The translations under genes and the position numbers were made by a program. The notes under the pieces were generated by a model that saw only the letters and a program-made list of their open reading frames with translations, did not search any database and had not been told where the DNA came from. Positions 35,540-44,508 of a DNA stretch of 46,247 nt are shown here, piece after piece (position 1 is the stretch's first letter; the number at the start of each line of letters is the position of its first letter). Where the stretch lies: contig JANXLY010000279.1 in the NCBI GenBank assembly GCA_025354885.1, positions 1 through 46,247 on the forward strand, written 5' to 3'. The stretch comes from Acidobacteriota bacterium. GTDB taxonomy: Bacteria; Acidobacteriota; Terriglobia; Bryobacterales; Bryobacteraceae.

Positions 35540-36901
35540 ATGGGCAACTTATTCGGATCACTCCTCTCGACAGCAGGCGCCTTGCGCGTCTTCGAGCGCG
35601 GCTTGACCACAACTCAGAACAACGTAGTCAATGCGAATACCCCCGGTTACGCCAAACAACGCCAGACCTTTGAAGCCAAACGCTATGAACCCGATCTCAA
35701 CATCATCGGTGGCGTTGGTGCCGGCGAACTGACCAATTATCGCGACGCTTTTTCAGAACGTAACGTCCAGCGCCGCTCCAGTCAGGCTTCGGTCGAACAA
35801 CAGCGCAAAGCCAGCCTCTCTTCCATTGAAGCTCTCTATCCCATTGGAGAGGGTGCCGGTATCCCCGGGTCACTTAACAAGTTTTTCAACGCATTCTCCC
35901 AACTCACCGTTGCCCCCAACGATGCCGCCAGCCGCCAGGTCGCTCTCGATCGTGCTTCGGATGTCTCGTTCAACTTCAGACGCACAGCCAACCAACTCAT
36001 CGCCGAGCGTGGCAGCACCCAACTCACCTTAAACTCCAGCGTCACCGCAGTCAACGAAATCGCCGGCCGCATCCGCGACCTCAACGCTTCTCGCCGTGGC
36101 AACTCCCAGGCCGCTTCTGACCCAGGCAGTGAATCCAAACTCTACGCCGCCCTCGAAGAACTCTCTCAATACGTCGATTTCAATGCCATCGTTTCTCCAG
36201 ACTCGGGCGTCAGTGTTTATCTCGGCGGTCAGTCGCTGCTGGTCATCGGAGACCGCCAATACAATATATCCGCCGATGTCCTCGACGACAAGGTGCGCAT
36301 CCTCAACTCCGACGGCCAGGAAATTACTCAAGAACTCTCCGGCGGCAAGATCGTCGGTCTCGTTGATATCTACAACAACAAACTCCCCAGTTACCTCGAC
36401 AACCTCAATACGCTCGCCGCTTCCTTCGCCCAATCCGTCAACCTCGCCCTCTCCCAAGGTGTTGATCAAAACGGCAATCCCCCCGCTCAAGACTTGTTCA
36501 GCTACGACATTACTTACGGCGCTGCCTACACGCTCCGCCCTACCGACCTCACAACAGATCAACTTGCGCTGGCCGCAACCGGACAGCCCGGCGGCAATAC
36601 CAATGCCATCGCCATTGCACAACTCGCGCAAGACCAAACCACCAGCGGTCAAAACTTCAGCCAGTTTTACGGTACGATTGCCGGCACAGTAGGCCGAGAT
36701 CTCGCCAACGCAAAATCGATCTTCGGTATCCAGGGCGACCTCCTCTCCCAAGCCAAAGAACTCCGCTCCGAACTGCAGGACGTTTCTCTCGACGAAGAAG
36801 CCGCACAACTGATCCAGTACCAACGCGCCTATCAAGCGTCGGCCCAACTCTTCAAGACCATCAACGACATGACAGAGACCATCATGGGCGTATTGCGTTA
36901 G
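35540..36901 (+). CDS. flgK: Flagellar hook-associated protein 1 (HAP1)
   Basis: A 453-residue protein that forms the hook-filament junction. The N-terminus has the rod/hook motif LTTTQNNVVNANTPGYAKQR (about 22-41), and the C-terminus ends with EEAAQLIQYQRAYQASAQLF followed by KTINDMTETIMGVLR, the coiled coil shared by axial flagellar proteins. At about 450 residues it is shorter than many enteric FlgK proteins (about 550), so the variable middle domain is reduced. AAGG precedes the ATG. Confidence 0.93.
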   Translation: MGNLFGSLLSTAGALRVFERGLTTTQNNVVNANTPGYAKQRQTFEAKRYEPDLNIIGGVGAGELTNYRDAFSERNVQRRSSQASVEQQRKASLSSIEALYPIGEGAGIPGSLNKFFNAFSQLTVAPNDAASRQVALDRASDVSFNFRRTANQLIAERGSTQLTLNSSVTAVNEIAGRIRDLNASRRGNSQAASDPGSESKLYAALEELSQYVDFNAIVSPDSGVSVYLGGQSLLVIGDRQYNISADVLDDKVRILNSDGQEITQELSGGKIVGLVDIYNNKLPSYLDNLNTLAASFAQSVNLALSQGVDQNGNPPAQDLFSYDITYGAAYTLRPTDLTTDQLALAATGQPGGNTNAIAIAQLAQDQTTSGQNFSQFYGTIAGTVGRDLANAKSIFGIQGDLLSQAKELRSELQDVSLDEEAAQLIQYQRAYQASAQLFKTINDMTETIMGVLR

Positions 36902-36921
36902 TCTCACCAAGGCCCTAAACC

Positions 36922-37839
36922 ATGCTCAGCTCACTTTCCGCCTCCGACGCCAATTTCCTCCGCGGCATTGAAAAAATCAAGGCCCGCATGGAGCGCGCCC
37001 AACTCGAAGTCGCAAGTGGCAAGCGCATCTTCTCGGCATCCGACGAGCCCGACGGCATCAGCCCTCTCCTCAGCACCCGCGCCGAACTCGAAGCCAACGA
37101 ACAAATCAAAAACAACCTCGGCCGCACCAAAGCAGAAGTCGACGCTGCCGAAGGCGGCCTCCAGCAATCCATCAAGGTTCTCGAGCGCGCCCGCGTGCTC
37201 GCAACACAAGCCCAGAACAGTTTCAATCAGGATTCCACCTGGAATGCGATCACCCTCGAAGCTGGCGATCTCACCCAGCAAATGCTCAACGTCTCGAACA
37301 TCGCCGTTGAAGGTCGCTACATCTTTGCCGGCAATAGCGACTCTTCCCAACCCTTCGACTACGATCCCGGCCTCTCCTCGGTCACCTCTTACGCTGGTGG
37401 CCCTTCCACCCGCCAGAGCCTCTTCCCCGGCGGTAATCCTTTTGATGTCGCCCGCTCTGGTGATGACATCTTCGACAATGCTGGTCTCGATGCTGCCGGC
37501 ATCTCCAAAAGCGTCTTCGCCGCCCTCCGCGATCTGAAAAACTCTCTCGAAGCCAAAGATGTCGTTGCCCTCAAAAGCGCCATGCTCGCTGTCGAAACCT
37601 CAACCAAACACATCGCCGGAGAACTCAGCTTTTATGGTGCCGTGCAGCGCCGCGTTTACGAAGCTACTGCCGCTGCCGGCTCTACCGACCTCCGCCTCCA
37701 GACCCAACTCAAGCGCCTCGAAGATTCCGATACCAGCTCTGCCATCCTCGAAATGCAGCAGGCCCAGTTCCAGCAAGAAGCCGCCTTCCGCATCCGCGCC
37801 CAGCGCCCGCGCCAAAGTCTTTTCGACTATCTGGGTTAA
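36922..37839 (+). CDS. flgL: Flagellar hook-associated protein 3 (HAP3)
   Basis: A 305-residue flagellin-like protein that joins the hook to the filament. The N-terminus (FLRGIEKIKARMERAQLEVA, SGKRIFSASDEPDGIS, about 11-48) and the C-terminus (about 270-304, DTSSAILEMQQAQFQQEAAF) are the conserved D0/D1 helices of the flagellin superfamily, and the centre has VEGRYIFAGNSDSSQPFDYD typical of FlgL. It follows flgK after 20 bp and ends the flagellar run; the next gene begins 50 bp later. Confidence 0.92.
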   Translation: MLSSLSASDANFLRGIEKIKARMERAQLEVASGKRIFSASDEPDGISPLLSTRAELEANEQIKNNLGRTKAEVDAAEGGLQQSIKVLERARVLATQAQNSFNQDSTWNAITLEAGDLTQQMLNVSNIAVEGRYIFAGNSDSSQPFDYDPGLSSVTSYAGGPSTRQSLFPGGNPFDVARSGDDIFDNAGLDAAGISKSVFAALRDLKNSLEAKDVVALKSAMLAVETSTKHIAGELSFYGAVQRRVYEATAAAGSTDLRLQTQLKRLEDSDTSSAILEMQQAQFQQEAAFRIRAQRPRQSLFDYLG

Positions 37840-37889
37840 AACTCAAATCGAGAAATCACGAATCAGCCGACATCGCAGTTAAGATTAGA

Positions 37890-39284
37890 GTGATGCCGCT
37901 TCTCCTCCTGCTAGCCGCGATCACAACCTTCGCCGCCACTCCTCCCTCCCAACTCGTACCCGCGCGCTGGCCTTCCGCCAACCCAGCCACCCTTGCACTC
38001 CTCACCGATTCACCCATCAATTGCCTCCTCATTCCAGAAGCCAACTGGTCCAGCGCCTTCACCCGATCTGCACACACCAAAAACATCACCGTTCTGGCGA
38101 TTCTGCAGCCCGGTCCGCTCGCCCCGCCCCGCGCCAGGCGTGCCGTCGATCTCGGTCTCGACGGTGTAGTCCTCGAAGGCGACTTCCCCCCTGCAGAATC
38201 TAACTCCATCCGCACCGAACTCACTCAACTTTCCAGGCTCAGCGTCGAACTCGGTCTTCGCGGGCGTATCCCCCTCTCCCCAAACGCGCCCGCGATCATC
38301 GGCACCTTTCAAGGCGTCTGGGCCGGCCTCAATCCGCATGAAGAGGGTGCCGCTCACGCTGCTCCGTCCGGTGCTCCCTGGATCGATACCAATGCCGGCT
38401 TCCTCCGCTTCGTCCGCGCCGCAACCAAGAAAACATTCTGGCTCAGCGCTGCTCCACCTCCAAAATCGATCATCAATCTTCCACGTTACCTGCAGATGAT
38501 TTCCGACACTGCCATGGTTGGCGCGCGCTGGATCCTCAGCTTTGAAGAAGACTTCTTCACTCGCCTCGCCGCCAGCGAAACCAAGGCCCTCAAAGACTTC
38601 GCACGCATCAATCAACTGCTCGCTTTCTTCGAGAAAAACCGCGAGCTACAGAATCTTCCCCCCTATGGTCAGCTCGCTGTCGTGGGCGACGTCGGCAGCG
38701 GCGCCCTCCTCTCAGGCTCTGTCCTCGACATGATCACTGTCAAACACACTCCGGTCCGCCCGGTTCCCTTCAATTCCATCGCCGCCGCTTCTTTCGATCA
38801 GGCCAAGATGGCCGTGAACGTCGATCCCAAGTCTCTCGACGCAAAACAGCAGCAGGTTCTCAAAGACTTCACCCGCTCCGGCGGCACCGTGCTCACCGCT
38901 CCTCCCGACTGGCGTATGCCCGTCCCTCGCGCCGACCAGATCGTCACCGATCCAGAAGACGTCAAGAAGCTCGATCAGATCTGGAAAGAAGTCAACAGCA
39001 TGACTGGTCGTCGCAATCTCGGGGTCCGGCTCTTCAACGTCTCGAGCATGCTCTCCAATATGCTCGGCCCCGCCGACGGCTCAAAAGTCGTTGTCTTCCT
39101 TGTCAATTATTCCGATTTCCCAGTCGATACCATCGCCGTTCACCTCCTCGGCAAGTATTCAAAGGCCACGATCTACTGGCCGGAGCGTCCGCCCAAGTCC
39201 CTCAGCACTTACGAAAACGAGGATGGCTCCGGCCTCGACATCGATATCCTGGAAACCACAGCCATCCTGATCGCCGAAAAGTAG
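37890..39284 (+). CDS. Exported protein of unknown function (barrel-like)
   Basis: A 464-residue protein with a signal peptide (about 1-17, from GTG or the adjacent ATG, MMPLLLLLAAITTFAA). The first part has a TIM-barrel feel (ITVLAILQPGPLAPPRARRA, VDLGLDGVVLEGDFPP, at about 70-110), and the later part (DFTRSGGTVLTAPPDWRM, about 330) resembles the beta-galactosidase trimerisation or ThuA-like fold. I recognise no catalytic motif. It is followed 44 bp later by the DUF362 gene and may be cotranscribed with the cda operon. Confidence 0.7.
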   Translation: MMPLLLLLAAITTFAATPPSQLVPARWPSANPATLALLTDSPINCLLIPEANWSSAFTRSAHTKNITVLAILQPGPLAPPRARRAVDLGLDGVVLEGDFPPAESNSIRTELTQLSRLSVELGLRGRIPLSPNAPAIIGTFQGVWAGLNPHEEGAAHAAPSGAPWIDTNAGFLRFVRAATKKTFWLSAAPPPKSIINLPRYLQMISDTAMVGARWILSFEEDFFTRLAASETKALKDFARINQLLAFFEKNRELQNLPPYGQLAVVGDVGSGALLSGSVLDMITVKHTPVRPVPFNSIAAASFDQAKMAVNVDPKSLDAKQQQVLKDFTRSGGTVLTAPPDWRMPVPRADQIVTDPEDVKKLDQIWKEVNSMTGRRNLGVRLFNVSSMLSNMLGPADGSKVVVFLVNYSDFPVDTIAVHLLGKYSKATIYWPERPPKSLSTYENEDGSGLDIDILETTAILIAEK

Positions 39285-39328
39285 ATCCGAAACAGAATCC
39301 CGGTCGCCTCACCACTTACAATGGTGAG

Positions 39329-40471
39329 ATGACTCGCCGTGAACTGATCGCCCTCGGTGCTCTCCCTCTCCTCGCCCAGGAGAAGACTCTCCCCACTGCT
39401 CCCGTCTCCGTACGCAAGTGCGAAACCTACAACGAAGACTTCTATGCCATCTTCTCTTCGATGTTCGACGAACTCGGCGGCCTCCCCAAACTGGTCCGCA
39501 ACAAGACCATCACGATCAAGCTCAATCTCACCGGCTCTCCCGGTCTCCGCCTCGACGGCAAAGCGCTGGGCCTCACCCACTACACCCATCCCAAACACGT
39601 CCTCGCTCTCACCGCCCTGCTCGATCGTGCCGGCGCAAAGCGCATTCGCTTCGTAGAATCGGCCTGGGCCAGTGCCGGCCCGCTAGTCGAATACATGCTC
39701 GATTCCGGTTGGCCCGTCCGCCAGCTTGCCACTGCCGCTAAACAAGTGGAATTCCTCAATACCAACGCCCTCGGCGGCTACTCCAAAAAATACGTCCGTC
39801 TCAAAGTCCCTCACGGCGGCTGGATCTTCCCCTCTTACGAATTCAACTCGGTCTATGCCGAAACCGACGTCATGATGTCAATGGCCAAGCTCAAAAACCA
39901 CGACGTTTGCGGCGTCACCCTCGCCATGAAAAACATGTTCGGCTGCACCCCCGCCTCCATCTACGGCAATGATTCCGGTGTCGATGATCCCAATGAAAGT
40001 CCCACCTCCGGTCGCGATCAGATCTGCCACGCCGGCAAACGTCAGCCTTCAAAGATTGCTGCCCCTGAACTCGATCCTGGGTCGCCACGAATTTCCTTCC
40101 ACCGCATGCCCCGCATCTCGGTCGAAGTCGCTTCTGCCCGTCCCATCGATATTTCCTTCATTGATGGCATCGAAACCATGACCGGCGGCGAAGGCCCCTG
40201 GATCAGTCCCAAGGGAAGCTTCGGCGGCATTGCCCATGCCCGTCCCGGCCTCCTCATTCTCGGCACCAACCCTGTCACCACAGACACCGTCGGCACTGCT
40301 CTGATGGGTTATGATCCTCGCGCCACCAAAGGCACGCCCCCATTCCACAAGTGCGACAACATGCTGCTGCTCGCTGAGCAAGCCGGCCTTGGCACTGCCG
40401 ACCTCAAAAAGATTGAAGTCATCGGTGGCAAGATCGCCGACCTCCGCTACAAATTCCCCATGAGTGCCTGA
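39329..40471 (+). CDS. DUF362 family protein
   Basis: A 380-residue protein with a short, Tat-like twin-arginine N-terminus (MTRRELIALGALPLLAQEK). The DUF362 core is recognisable: TITIKLNLTGSPG (about 60), a Rossmann-like ALTALLDRAGAKRIRFVES (about 92-110) and MSMAKLKNHDVCGVTLAMKN (about 183-202). Unlike ferredoxin-linked DUF362 proteins it has no 4Fe-4S cysteine cluster. Function unknown; it may be anchored to or exported across the membrane. Its stop overlaps the cdaA start by one base (TGATG), so translation is coupled to cyclic-di-AMP synthesis. Confidence 0.82.
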   Translation: MTRRELIALGALPLLAQEKTLPTAPVSVRKCETYNEDFYAIFSSMFDELGGLPKLVRNKTITIKLNLTGSPGLRLDGKALGLTHYTHPKHVLALTALLDRAGAKRIRFVESAWASAGPLVEYMLDSGWPVRQLATAAKQVEFLNTNALGGYSKKYVRLKVPHGGWIFPSYEFNSVYAETDVMMSMAKLKNHDVCGVTLAMKNMFGCTPASIYGNDSGVDDPNESPTSGRDQICHAGKRQPSKIAAPELDPGSPRISFHRMPRISVEVASARPIDISFIDGIETMTGGEGPWISPKGSFGGIAHARPGLLILGTNPVTTDTVGTALMGYDPRATKGTPPFHKCDNMLLLAEQAGLGTADLKKIEVIGGKIADLRYKFPMSA

Positions 40472-41295
40472 TGCAGAGAATCCTCGAACAATTTTCCGGC
40501 GCCTTCGCGAAACTCACGCCCATGGCGGCGCTCGATATTTTCGTGGTCTCGGTGTTCGTCTATATCTTCATCATCAACATCCGGGGCCGCCGCGCCGCAC
40601 AAATCGTCACCGGCATTCTCATACTGCTTTGCGCTTATCTCGCCAGCGTCTGGCTGCGTCTGGAACTCCTTCGCACCCTCCTCGCCACTCTCGCCCCTTA
40701 CTCGGCCTTCGGCATCATCGTCATGTTTCAGTCTGAGATTCGCCGTGTTCTCGCCCGCATTGGCCGCGCCCGTATCTTCACTTTCGGAGGCCGCCTCCAG
40801 CGTCGCGAAACTGCCGATGAAGTCATCCTCGCCCTTGCCTATCTCGCGCAACACCGCATCGGCGCACTCGTCGTCATAGAGCGCGACACCGGTCTCAAGA
40901 CCTTTGTCGAAACCGGCGTCAATCTCGATGCCCGTCTCTCTCGCGATCTATTGCTCAGCATTTTCTATCCCGGCGGCGCACTGCACGACGGGGCCGTCAT
41001 CGTGCAGGGAGACCGCATCGCCGCTGCTGCCTGCTTCCTCCCGCTTTCGATGAATCCGGCCCGCCTTGGCCAACTTGGCACCCGCCACCGTGCAGCCATC
41101 GGCATCACCGAAGAAACCGATTCGCTCGCTCTCGTTGTCTCTGAAGAAACCGGCAAAATCTCCGTCTGCGCCTTCGGAGAAATCCAGCACGGCGTCTCCA
41201 TCGAATACGTTGAAGAACAGATCACCAAACATCTCAGCCAGCCGCTGGCCCCCACCAACAATGACAATTCTCAGATGGAGATCCGGCGCTCATGA
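40471..41295 (+). CDS. cdaA: Diadenylate cyclase CdaA
   Basis: A 274-residue membrane enzyme that makes cyclic-di-AMP from two ATP. Three membrane helices occupy about 18-90 (AALDIFVVSVFVYIFIINI, IVTGILILLCAYLASVWL, LLATLAPYSAFGIIVMF). The DAC domain then has GGALHDGAVIVQGDRIAAAA (DGA, about 170) and LGTRHRAAIGITEETDSLAL (RHR, about 205), the two motifs needed for catalysis. It is followed by cdaR (4-bp ATGA overlap) and glmM, the classical order in which both partners regulate CdaA. Confidence 0.95.
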   Translation: MQRILEQFSGAFAKLTPMAALDIFVVSVFVYIFIINIRGRRAAQIVTGILILLCAYLASVWLRLELLRTLLATLAPYSAFGIIVMFQSEIRRVLARIGRARIFTFGGRLQRRETADEVILALAYLAQHRIGALVVIERDTGLKTFVETGVNLDARLSRDLLLSIFYPGGALHDGAVIVQGDRIAAAACFLPLSMNPARLGQLGTRHRAAIGITEETDSLALVVSEETGKISVCAFGEIQHGVSIEYVEEQITKHLSQPLAPTNNDNSQMEIRRS

Positions 41296-41939
41296 GGATC
41301 TTCACCGAAAATATCATTGCCAAGATTTTTGCCGTTCTGATCGCCTCCCTCCTCTGGGTCGCCCTCGTTGACGAGCCAGAACTCATCGAGACTGTGACGG
41401 TGCCGGTTGAATATCGCAACCTCTCGAGTAGTCTCGATCTCTCACCCGATGCTCCGGGGCAAATCCAGTTGCAGGTGCGCGGTTCCCGCAGCCGCCTGAA
41501 TGATGTCTCTGCAGAACGCACCAACATCGTCCTGGACCTTGCCTCTATGAGCCAGCCCTCCTCCCGTACCTTCACCATTCAGGAGAGCTCCATCAATCTC
41601 CCGCCCACGGTCACGCTCCTCCGCGCCATGCCTTCACAACTGCGCGTCAAGCTCGAGCGTCGCATCTACAAAGAACTCCCGGTCAAGGTCGAATTCGAGA
41701 TCCCGCTGCCCGCCAACTTCAAAGTAATTTCCACCGAGATTATTCCTGCGGTGATCAAAGTCGTCGGGCCCGAATCGCGCATCAATCTTGCAACCTCGAT
41801 TGCGACAGAGCCAATCAACCTCAATGATCCCAGTGCCCTCAAGCCGCTCCGCGTTCATGTATTGCTCGCCGATCCCGAGCTTTCTATCGTCGGTTCTGCT
41901 CAAGTTACAGTCCGGCTACAGACCACCCAGTTACCCTAG
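41292..41939 (+). CDS. cdaR: CdaA regulatory protein CdaR (YbbR-like)
   Basis: A 215-residue protein with one N-terminal membrane anchor (about 8-25, IIAKIFAVLIASLLWVALVD) and extracytoplasmic YbbR-like repeats (EYRNLSSSLDL, QVRGSRSRLNDV, ELPVKVEFEIPLPANFKVIS, IKVVGPESRINLATSI). YbbR proteins bind CdaA and modulate cyclic-di-AMP output. Only about two repeats are present, so it is at the short end of the family. The start ATG overlaps the cdaA stop. Confidence 0.88.
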   Translation: MRIFTENIIAKIFAVLIASLLWVALVDEPELIETVTVPVEYRNLSSSLDLSPDAPGQIQLQVRGSRSRLNDVSAERTNIVLDLASMSQPSSRTFTIQESSINLPPTVTLLRAMPSQLRVKLERRIYKELPVKVEFEIPLPANFKVISTEIIPAVIKVVGPESRINLATSIATEPINLNDPSALKPLRVHVLLADPELSIVGSAQVTVRLQTTQLP

Positions 41940-41948
41940 TAATAGAAC

Positions 41949-43289
41949 ATGTCAAGACAGCTATTCGGCACAGACGGCATCCGCGGCAAAGCGGGCGAGC
42001 CACCCCTCGACAAACCTACGGCCTTCGCTCTCGGTGCCGCTCTCGGACACTGGGCCAAAGGCCAGTCCAGCGACCCTAAAGTGTTACTCGGAATGGACAC
42101 CCGCGAATCCGGCCACTGGCTTGCCGAAGCCGTTGCCGCTGGCCTCGTCTCCGCCGGAGTAGAGCCTCACTTCGCCGGCCTCCTCACCACCCCCGGCGTC
42201 GCCTACAACACCAAACACGGCCCCTATGTCGCCGGCGTCATGATCTCCGCTTCGCACAATCCCTACGAAGACAACGGACTCAAAGTCTTCGATCATTCCG
42301 GCTTCAAACTTCCCGATGCCCAGGAACTCGCTCTCGAAACCGAAATCCTCCGCATCCGCGAAACTGCCATCGTTCTGCCTCTCACCCTTCCCCTCCACGA
42401 AGAGCTGGCCAACCACTATCTCGAATTTCTCAGCAGTACTTTCCCGCACTCCCTCGCCGGTCTCCGCATCGTTCTCGACTGCGCTCATGGCGCTGCTTCC
42501 TATCTCGCTCCCCGTCTCTTCACCCAACTCGGTGCAACGGTCATCACAGTCGCCAACCAGCCCGACGGTCGCAACATTAATGCCGGTGTCGGCGCGCTTC
42601 ATACCGACTATCTCCGCGATGCAGTCCTCGCGAACAATGCCGACCTGGGAGTCGCCTTCGACGGTGATGCCGACCGCGCCCTCTTCATGACTGGCACTGG
42701 TGTGCGAGTCGATGGCGATGCCGTCCTCCTCATCTGTGCCCGCTACTTGAAGGCGCAAGGGCAACTCGATGGCAACATCGTGGTTGCTACCGTGATGTCT
42801 AACTTCGGCCTCGAAGTCGCCCTCCGTCACGAAGGCATTACCCTCGACCGCGCCGCTGTAGGCGACAAGTATGTTCAGGAAGAAATGATCCGTTCCGGCT
42901 CAGTTCTCGGTGGCGAACAGTCTGGCCACATCCTTTTCCCGAAACATGCCACCACTGGCGACGGCATGCTCACTGCCCTCCGGCTCCTCGAAGCAGTGGT
43001 AACCAGTGGCAAGTCCCTCGATCAACTCTGCGTTGGCTTTGAGGTCTTCCCCCAGTTGCTCGTCAATGTGCGCATTGCCCGCAAGATGCCCATCGAATTC
43101 ATCCCCGCCGTGCAGGCCAAAATTGCCGAATGTGAAACGGCTTTTGCCGGCAACGGCCGCGTGCTCGTCCGCTTCTCCGGCACAGAACCGCTTGCTCGCG
43201 TGATGGTAGAAGGCGACGATCTCGAAAAGGTAAAGCACCACGCCCACGCAATTGCCGCTACTCTCGAAGCCGAGTTAGGCGTAAAATAG
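41949..43289 (+). CDS. glmM: Phosphoglucosamine mutase
   Basis: A 446-residue enzyme that converts glucosamine-6-phosphate to glucosamine-1-phosphate for peptidoglycan. RQLFGTDGIRGKAGEPPLDK begins the protein; the phosphoserine loop is VMISASHNPYEDNGLKVFDH (catalytic Ser about 102), the Mg-site is FDGDADRALFM (about 238) and the phosphate-binding loop is RFSGTEPLARVMVEG (about 413). Length is normal. It is third in the cdaA-cdaR-glmM operon, 9 bp after cdaR; GlmM is known to bind and inhibit CdaA in other bacteria. Confidence 0.96.
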   Translation: MSRQLFGTDGIRGKAGEPPLDKPTAFALGAALGHWAKGQSSDPKVLLGMDTRESGHWLAEAVAAGLVSAGVEPHFAGLLTTPGVAYNTKHGPYVAGVMISASHNPYEDNGLKVFDHSGFKLPDAQELALETEILRIRETAIVLPLTLPLHEELANHYLEFLSSTFPHSLAGLRIVLDCAHGAASYLAPRLFTQLGATVITVANQPDGRNINAGVGALHTDYLRDAVLANNADLGVAFDGDADRALFMTGTGVRVDGDAVLLICARYLKAQGQLDGNIVVATVMSNFGLEVALRHEGITLDRAAVGDKYVQEEMIRSGSVLGGEQSGHILFPKHATTGDGMLTALRLLEAVVTSGKSLDQLCVGFEVFPQLLVNVRIARKMPIEFIPAVQAKIAECETAFAGNGRVLVRFSGTEPLARVMVEGDDLEKVKHHAHAIAATLEAELGVK

Positions 43290-43294
43290 CAACG

Positions 43295-43927
43295 ATGCGT
43301 ACAATCCTTCTCTGCTCCCTCTTCCTCTCCTCACTGGCTGCCCAAAACGTCAAACCCGCGAAGCTCGCGGGCGAAGACTGGCTCCAGCTCTTCAACGGCA
43401 AAGACCTCACCGGCTGGGTTGAAGTCGGTAAAGAAAAGTGGACTGTTGAGGAAGGCGACATCAAGGGCGAAGCCGCTTCCAAAGCTTACGGCTATCTGCA
43501 GACCGCCAAAGAATACAAAGACTTCCATCTCTCGATCAAATTCAAATGCGTTGGAGACGGCAACTCCGGGGTCTTCTTCCACACAGCTTTCAAGCCCGGC
43601 ACCCCCGACATCACCCGTGGACTCCAGTTCGAAATCGACTGCCGCATCGGCCAGCACACCGGTGGAATCTATGGGGACGGTCGCGGCTGGATCGTCTGGC
43701 CCTCACCGGAGAACGAACTCAACGTCCGCAAGGGCGACTGGAACGAATACACCCTCAAGGTAGAAGGCAACCGTTATGTCTCCCGTTTGAATGGAATCGT
43801 GATGGTGGACTTCACCGACCCCAGCCCCAAGTCCTTTGATGGTCCGATCGCCCTACAGCTTCACTCTGGTGGTGAAGGCAACATGCGTTTCAAAGACATC
43901 TGGATTCGCGATCTCTCGAAACGTTAA
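43295..43927 (+). CDS. Exported DUF1080 (3-keto-disaccharide hydrolase-like) protein
   Basis: A 210-residue protein with a signal peptide (about 1-16, MRTILLCSLFLSSLAA). The DUF1080 beta-sandwich is clear: WLQLFNGKDLTGWVEVGKEK (about 30-49), KDFHLSIKFKCVGDGNSGVF (about 75-94), FEIDC, then DWNEYTLKVEGNRYVSRLNG and MRFKDIWIRDL at the end. Members occur by the dozen in acidobacteria and planctomycetes and some hydrolyse 3-keto sugars. It starts 5 bp after glmM, so it is probably on the same mRNA, although no functional link is evident. Confidence 0.88.
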   Translation: MRTILLCSLFLSSLAAQNVKPAKLAGEDWLQLFNGKDLTGWVEVGKEKWTVEEGDIKGEAASKAYGYLQTAKEYKDFHLSIKFKCVGDGNSGVFFHTAFKPGTPDITRGLQFEIDCRIGQHTGGIYGDGRGWIVWPSPENELNVRKGDWNEYTLKVEGNRYVSRLNGIVMVDFTDPSPKSFDGPIALQLHSGGEGNMRFKDIWIRDLSKR

Positions 43928-43933
43928 CGCAGA

Positions 43934-44374
43934 TTGACCCCACAAGAAACAGTAGACCGGATTGCACGCCTGGCCAAGCCGCGGATTGAAAGCCTGCTTC
44001 GCCTGCAGAGTGTCGAGCACATCCACGATCCATTGCCAGGGGACTTACAATCCACCACAACCCACAAAGGCCAGACCATTGTGTATGACCGCATGAAAGA
44101 AGCGTTACAGCCTTACAAGGATCTGGAACGCTTCAACACGGAAGAGCGCGTGATGTCCCGCATCATCGATCTGGGCCTATTGCCAATCGTCACCGCATTG
44201 ATGCAAGCGATCCGGGCAAAGCGCTATTTGGTGACAAGAAACATCACGCGGAAGTCCACGGACAAAGGTGTGCAAGCGCACATAGAAGGCATCGGAGTCC
44301 GCATCAGCCTCTATTTCGACGCCCGCACCGGCGACACGATCGTCGCCTGGCACAGCCTCCACGGCGTAGCTTAA
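43934..44374 (+). CDS. Hypothetical protein
   Basis: A 146-residue small protein, 6 bp after the DUF1080 stop; the only upstream start in this frame is the TTG at 43934, so the first residues are uncertain. It is helical in the first half (RLAKPRIESLLRLQSVEH, RFNTEERVMSRIIDLGLLPI) and beta-rich at the end (VQAHIEGIGVRISLYFDART). No family or catalytic motif is recognised. It is soluble with no signal peptide. It lies at the border to the IS-rich right end. Confidence 0.55.
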   Translation: MTPQETVDRIARLAKPRIESLLRLQSVEHIHDPLPGDLQSTTTHKGQTIVYDRMKEALQPYKDLERFNTEERVMSRIIDLGLLPIVTALMQAIRAKRYLVTRNITRKSTDKGVQAHIEGIGVRISLYFDARTGDTIVAWHSLHGVA

Positions 44375-44508
44375 GCGAGCAGCATTCGTGAACGTCCCCA
44401 TTTGTCGCAGCATCTTCGGCCCGAAATCTTCGCTCTATCGTTCATCATGACTTCCCTCAACCATTCTTGACTCAATCCGGCAACTCGCGCTACGCTGACG
44501 TTCCAGCC

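Noticed and set aside
42084..42830. A 248-codon minus-strand frame within glmM
   Set aside because: Antisense shadow of a highly conserved enzyme gene.
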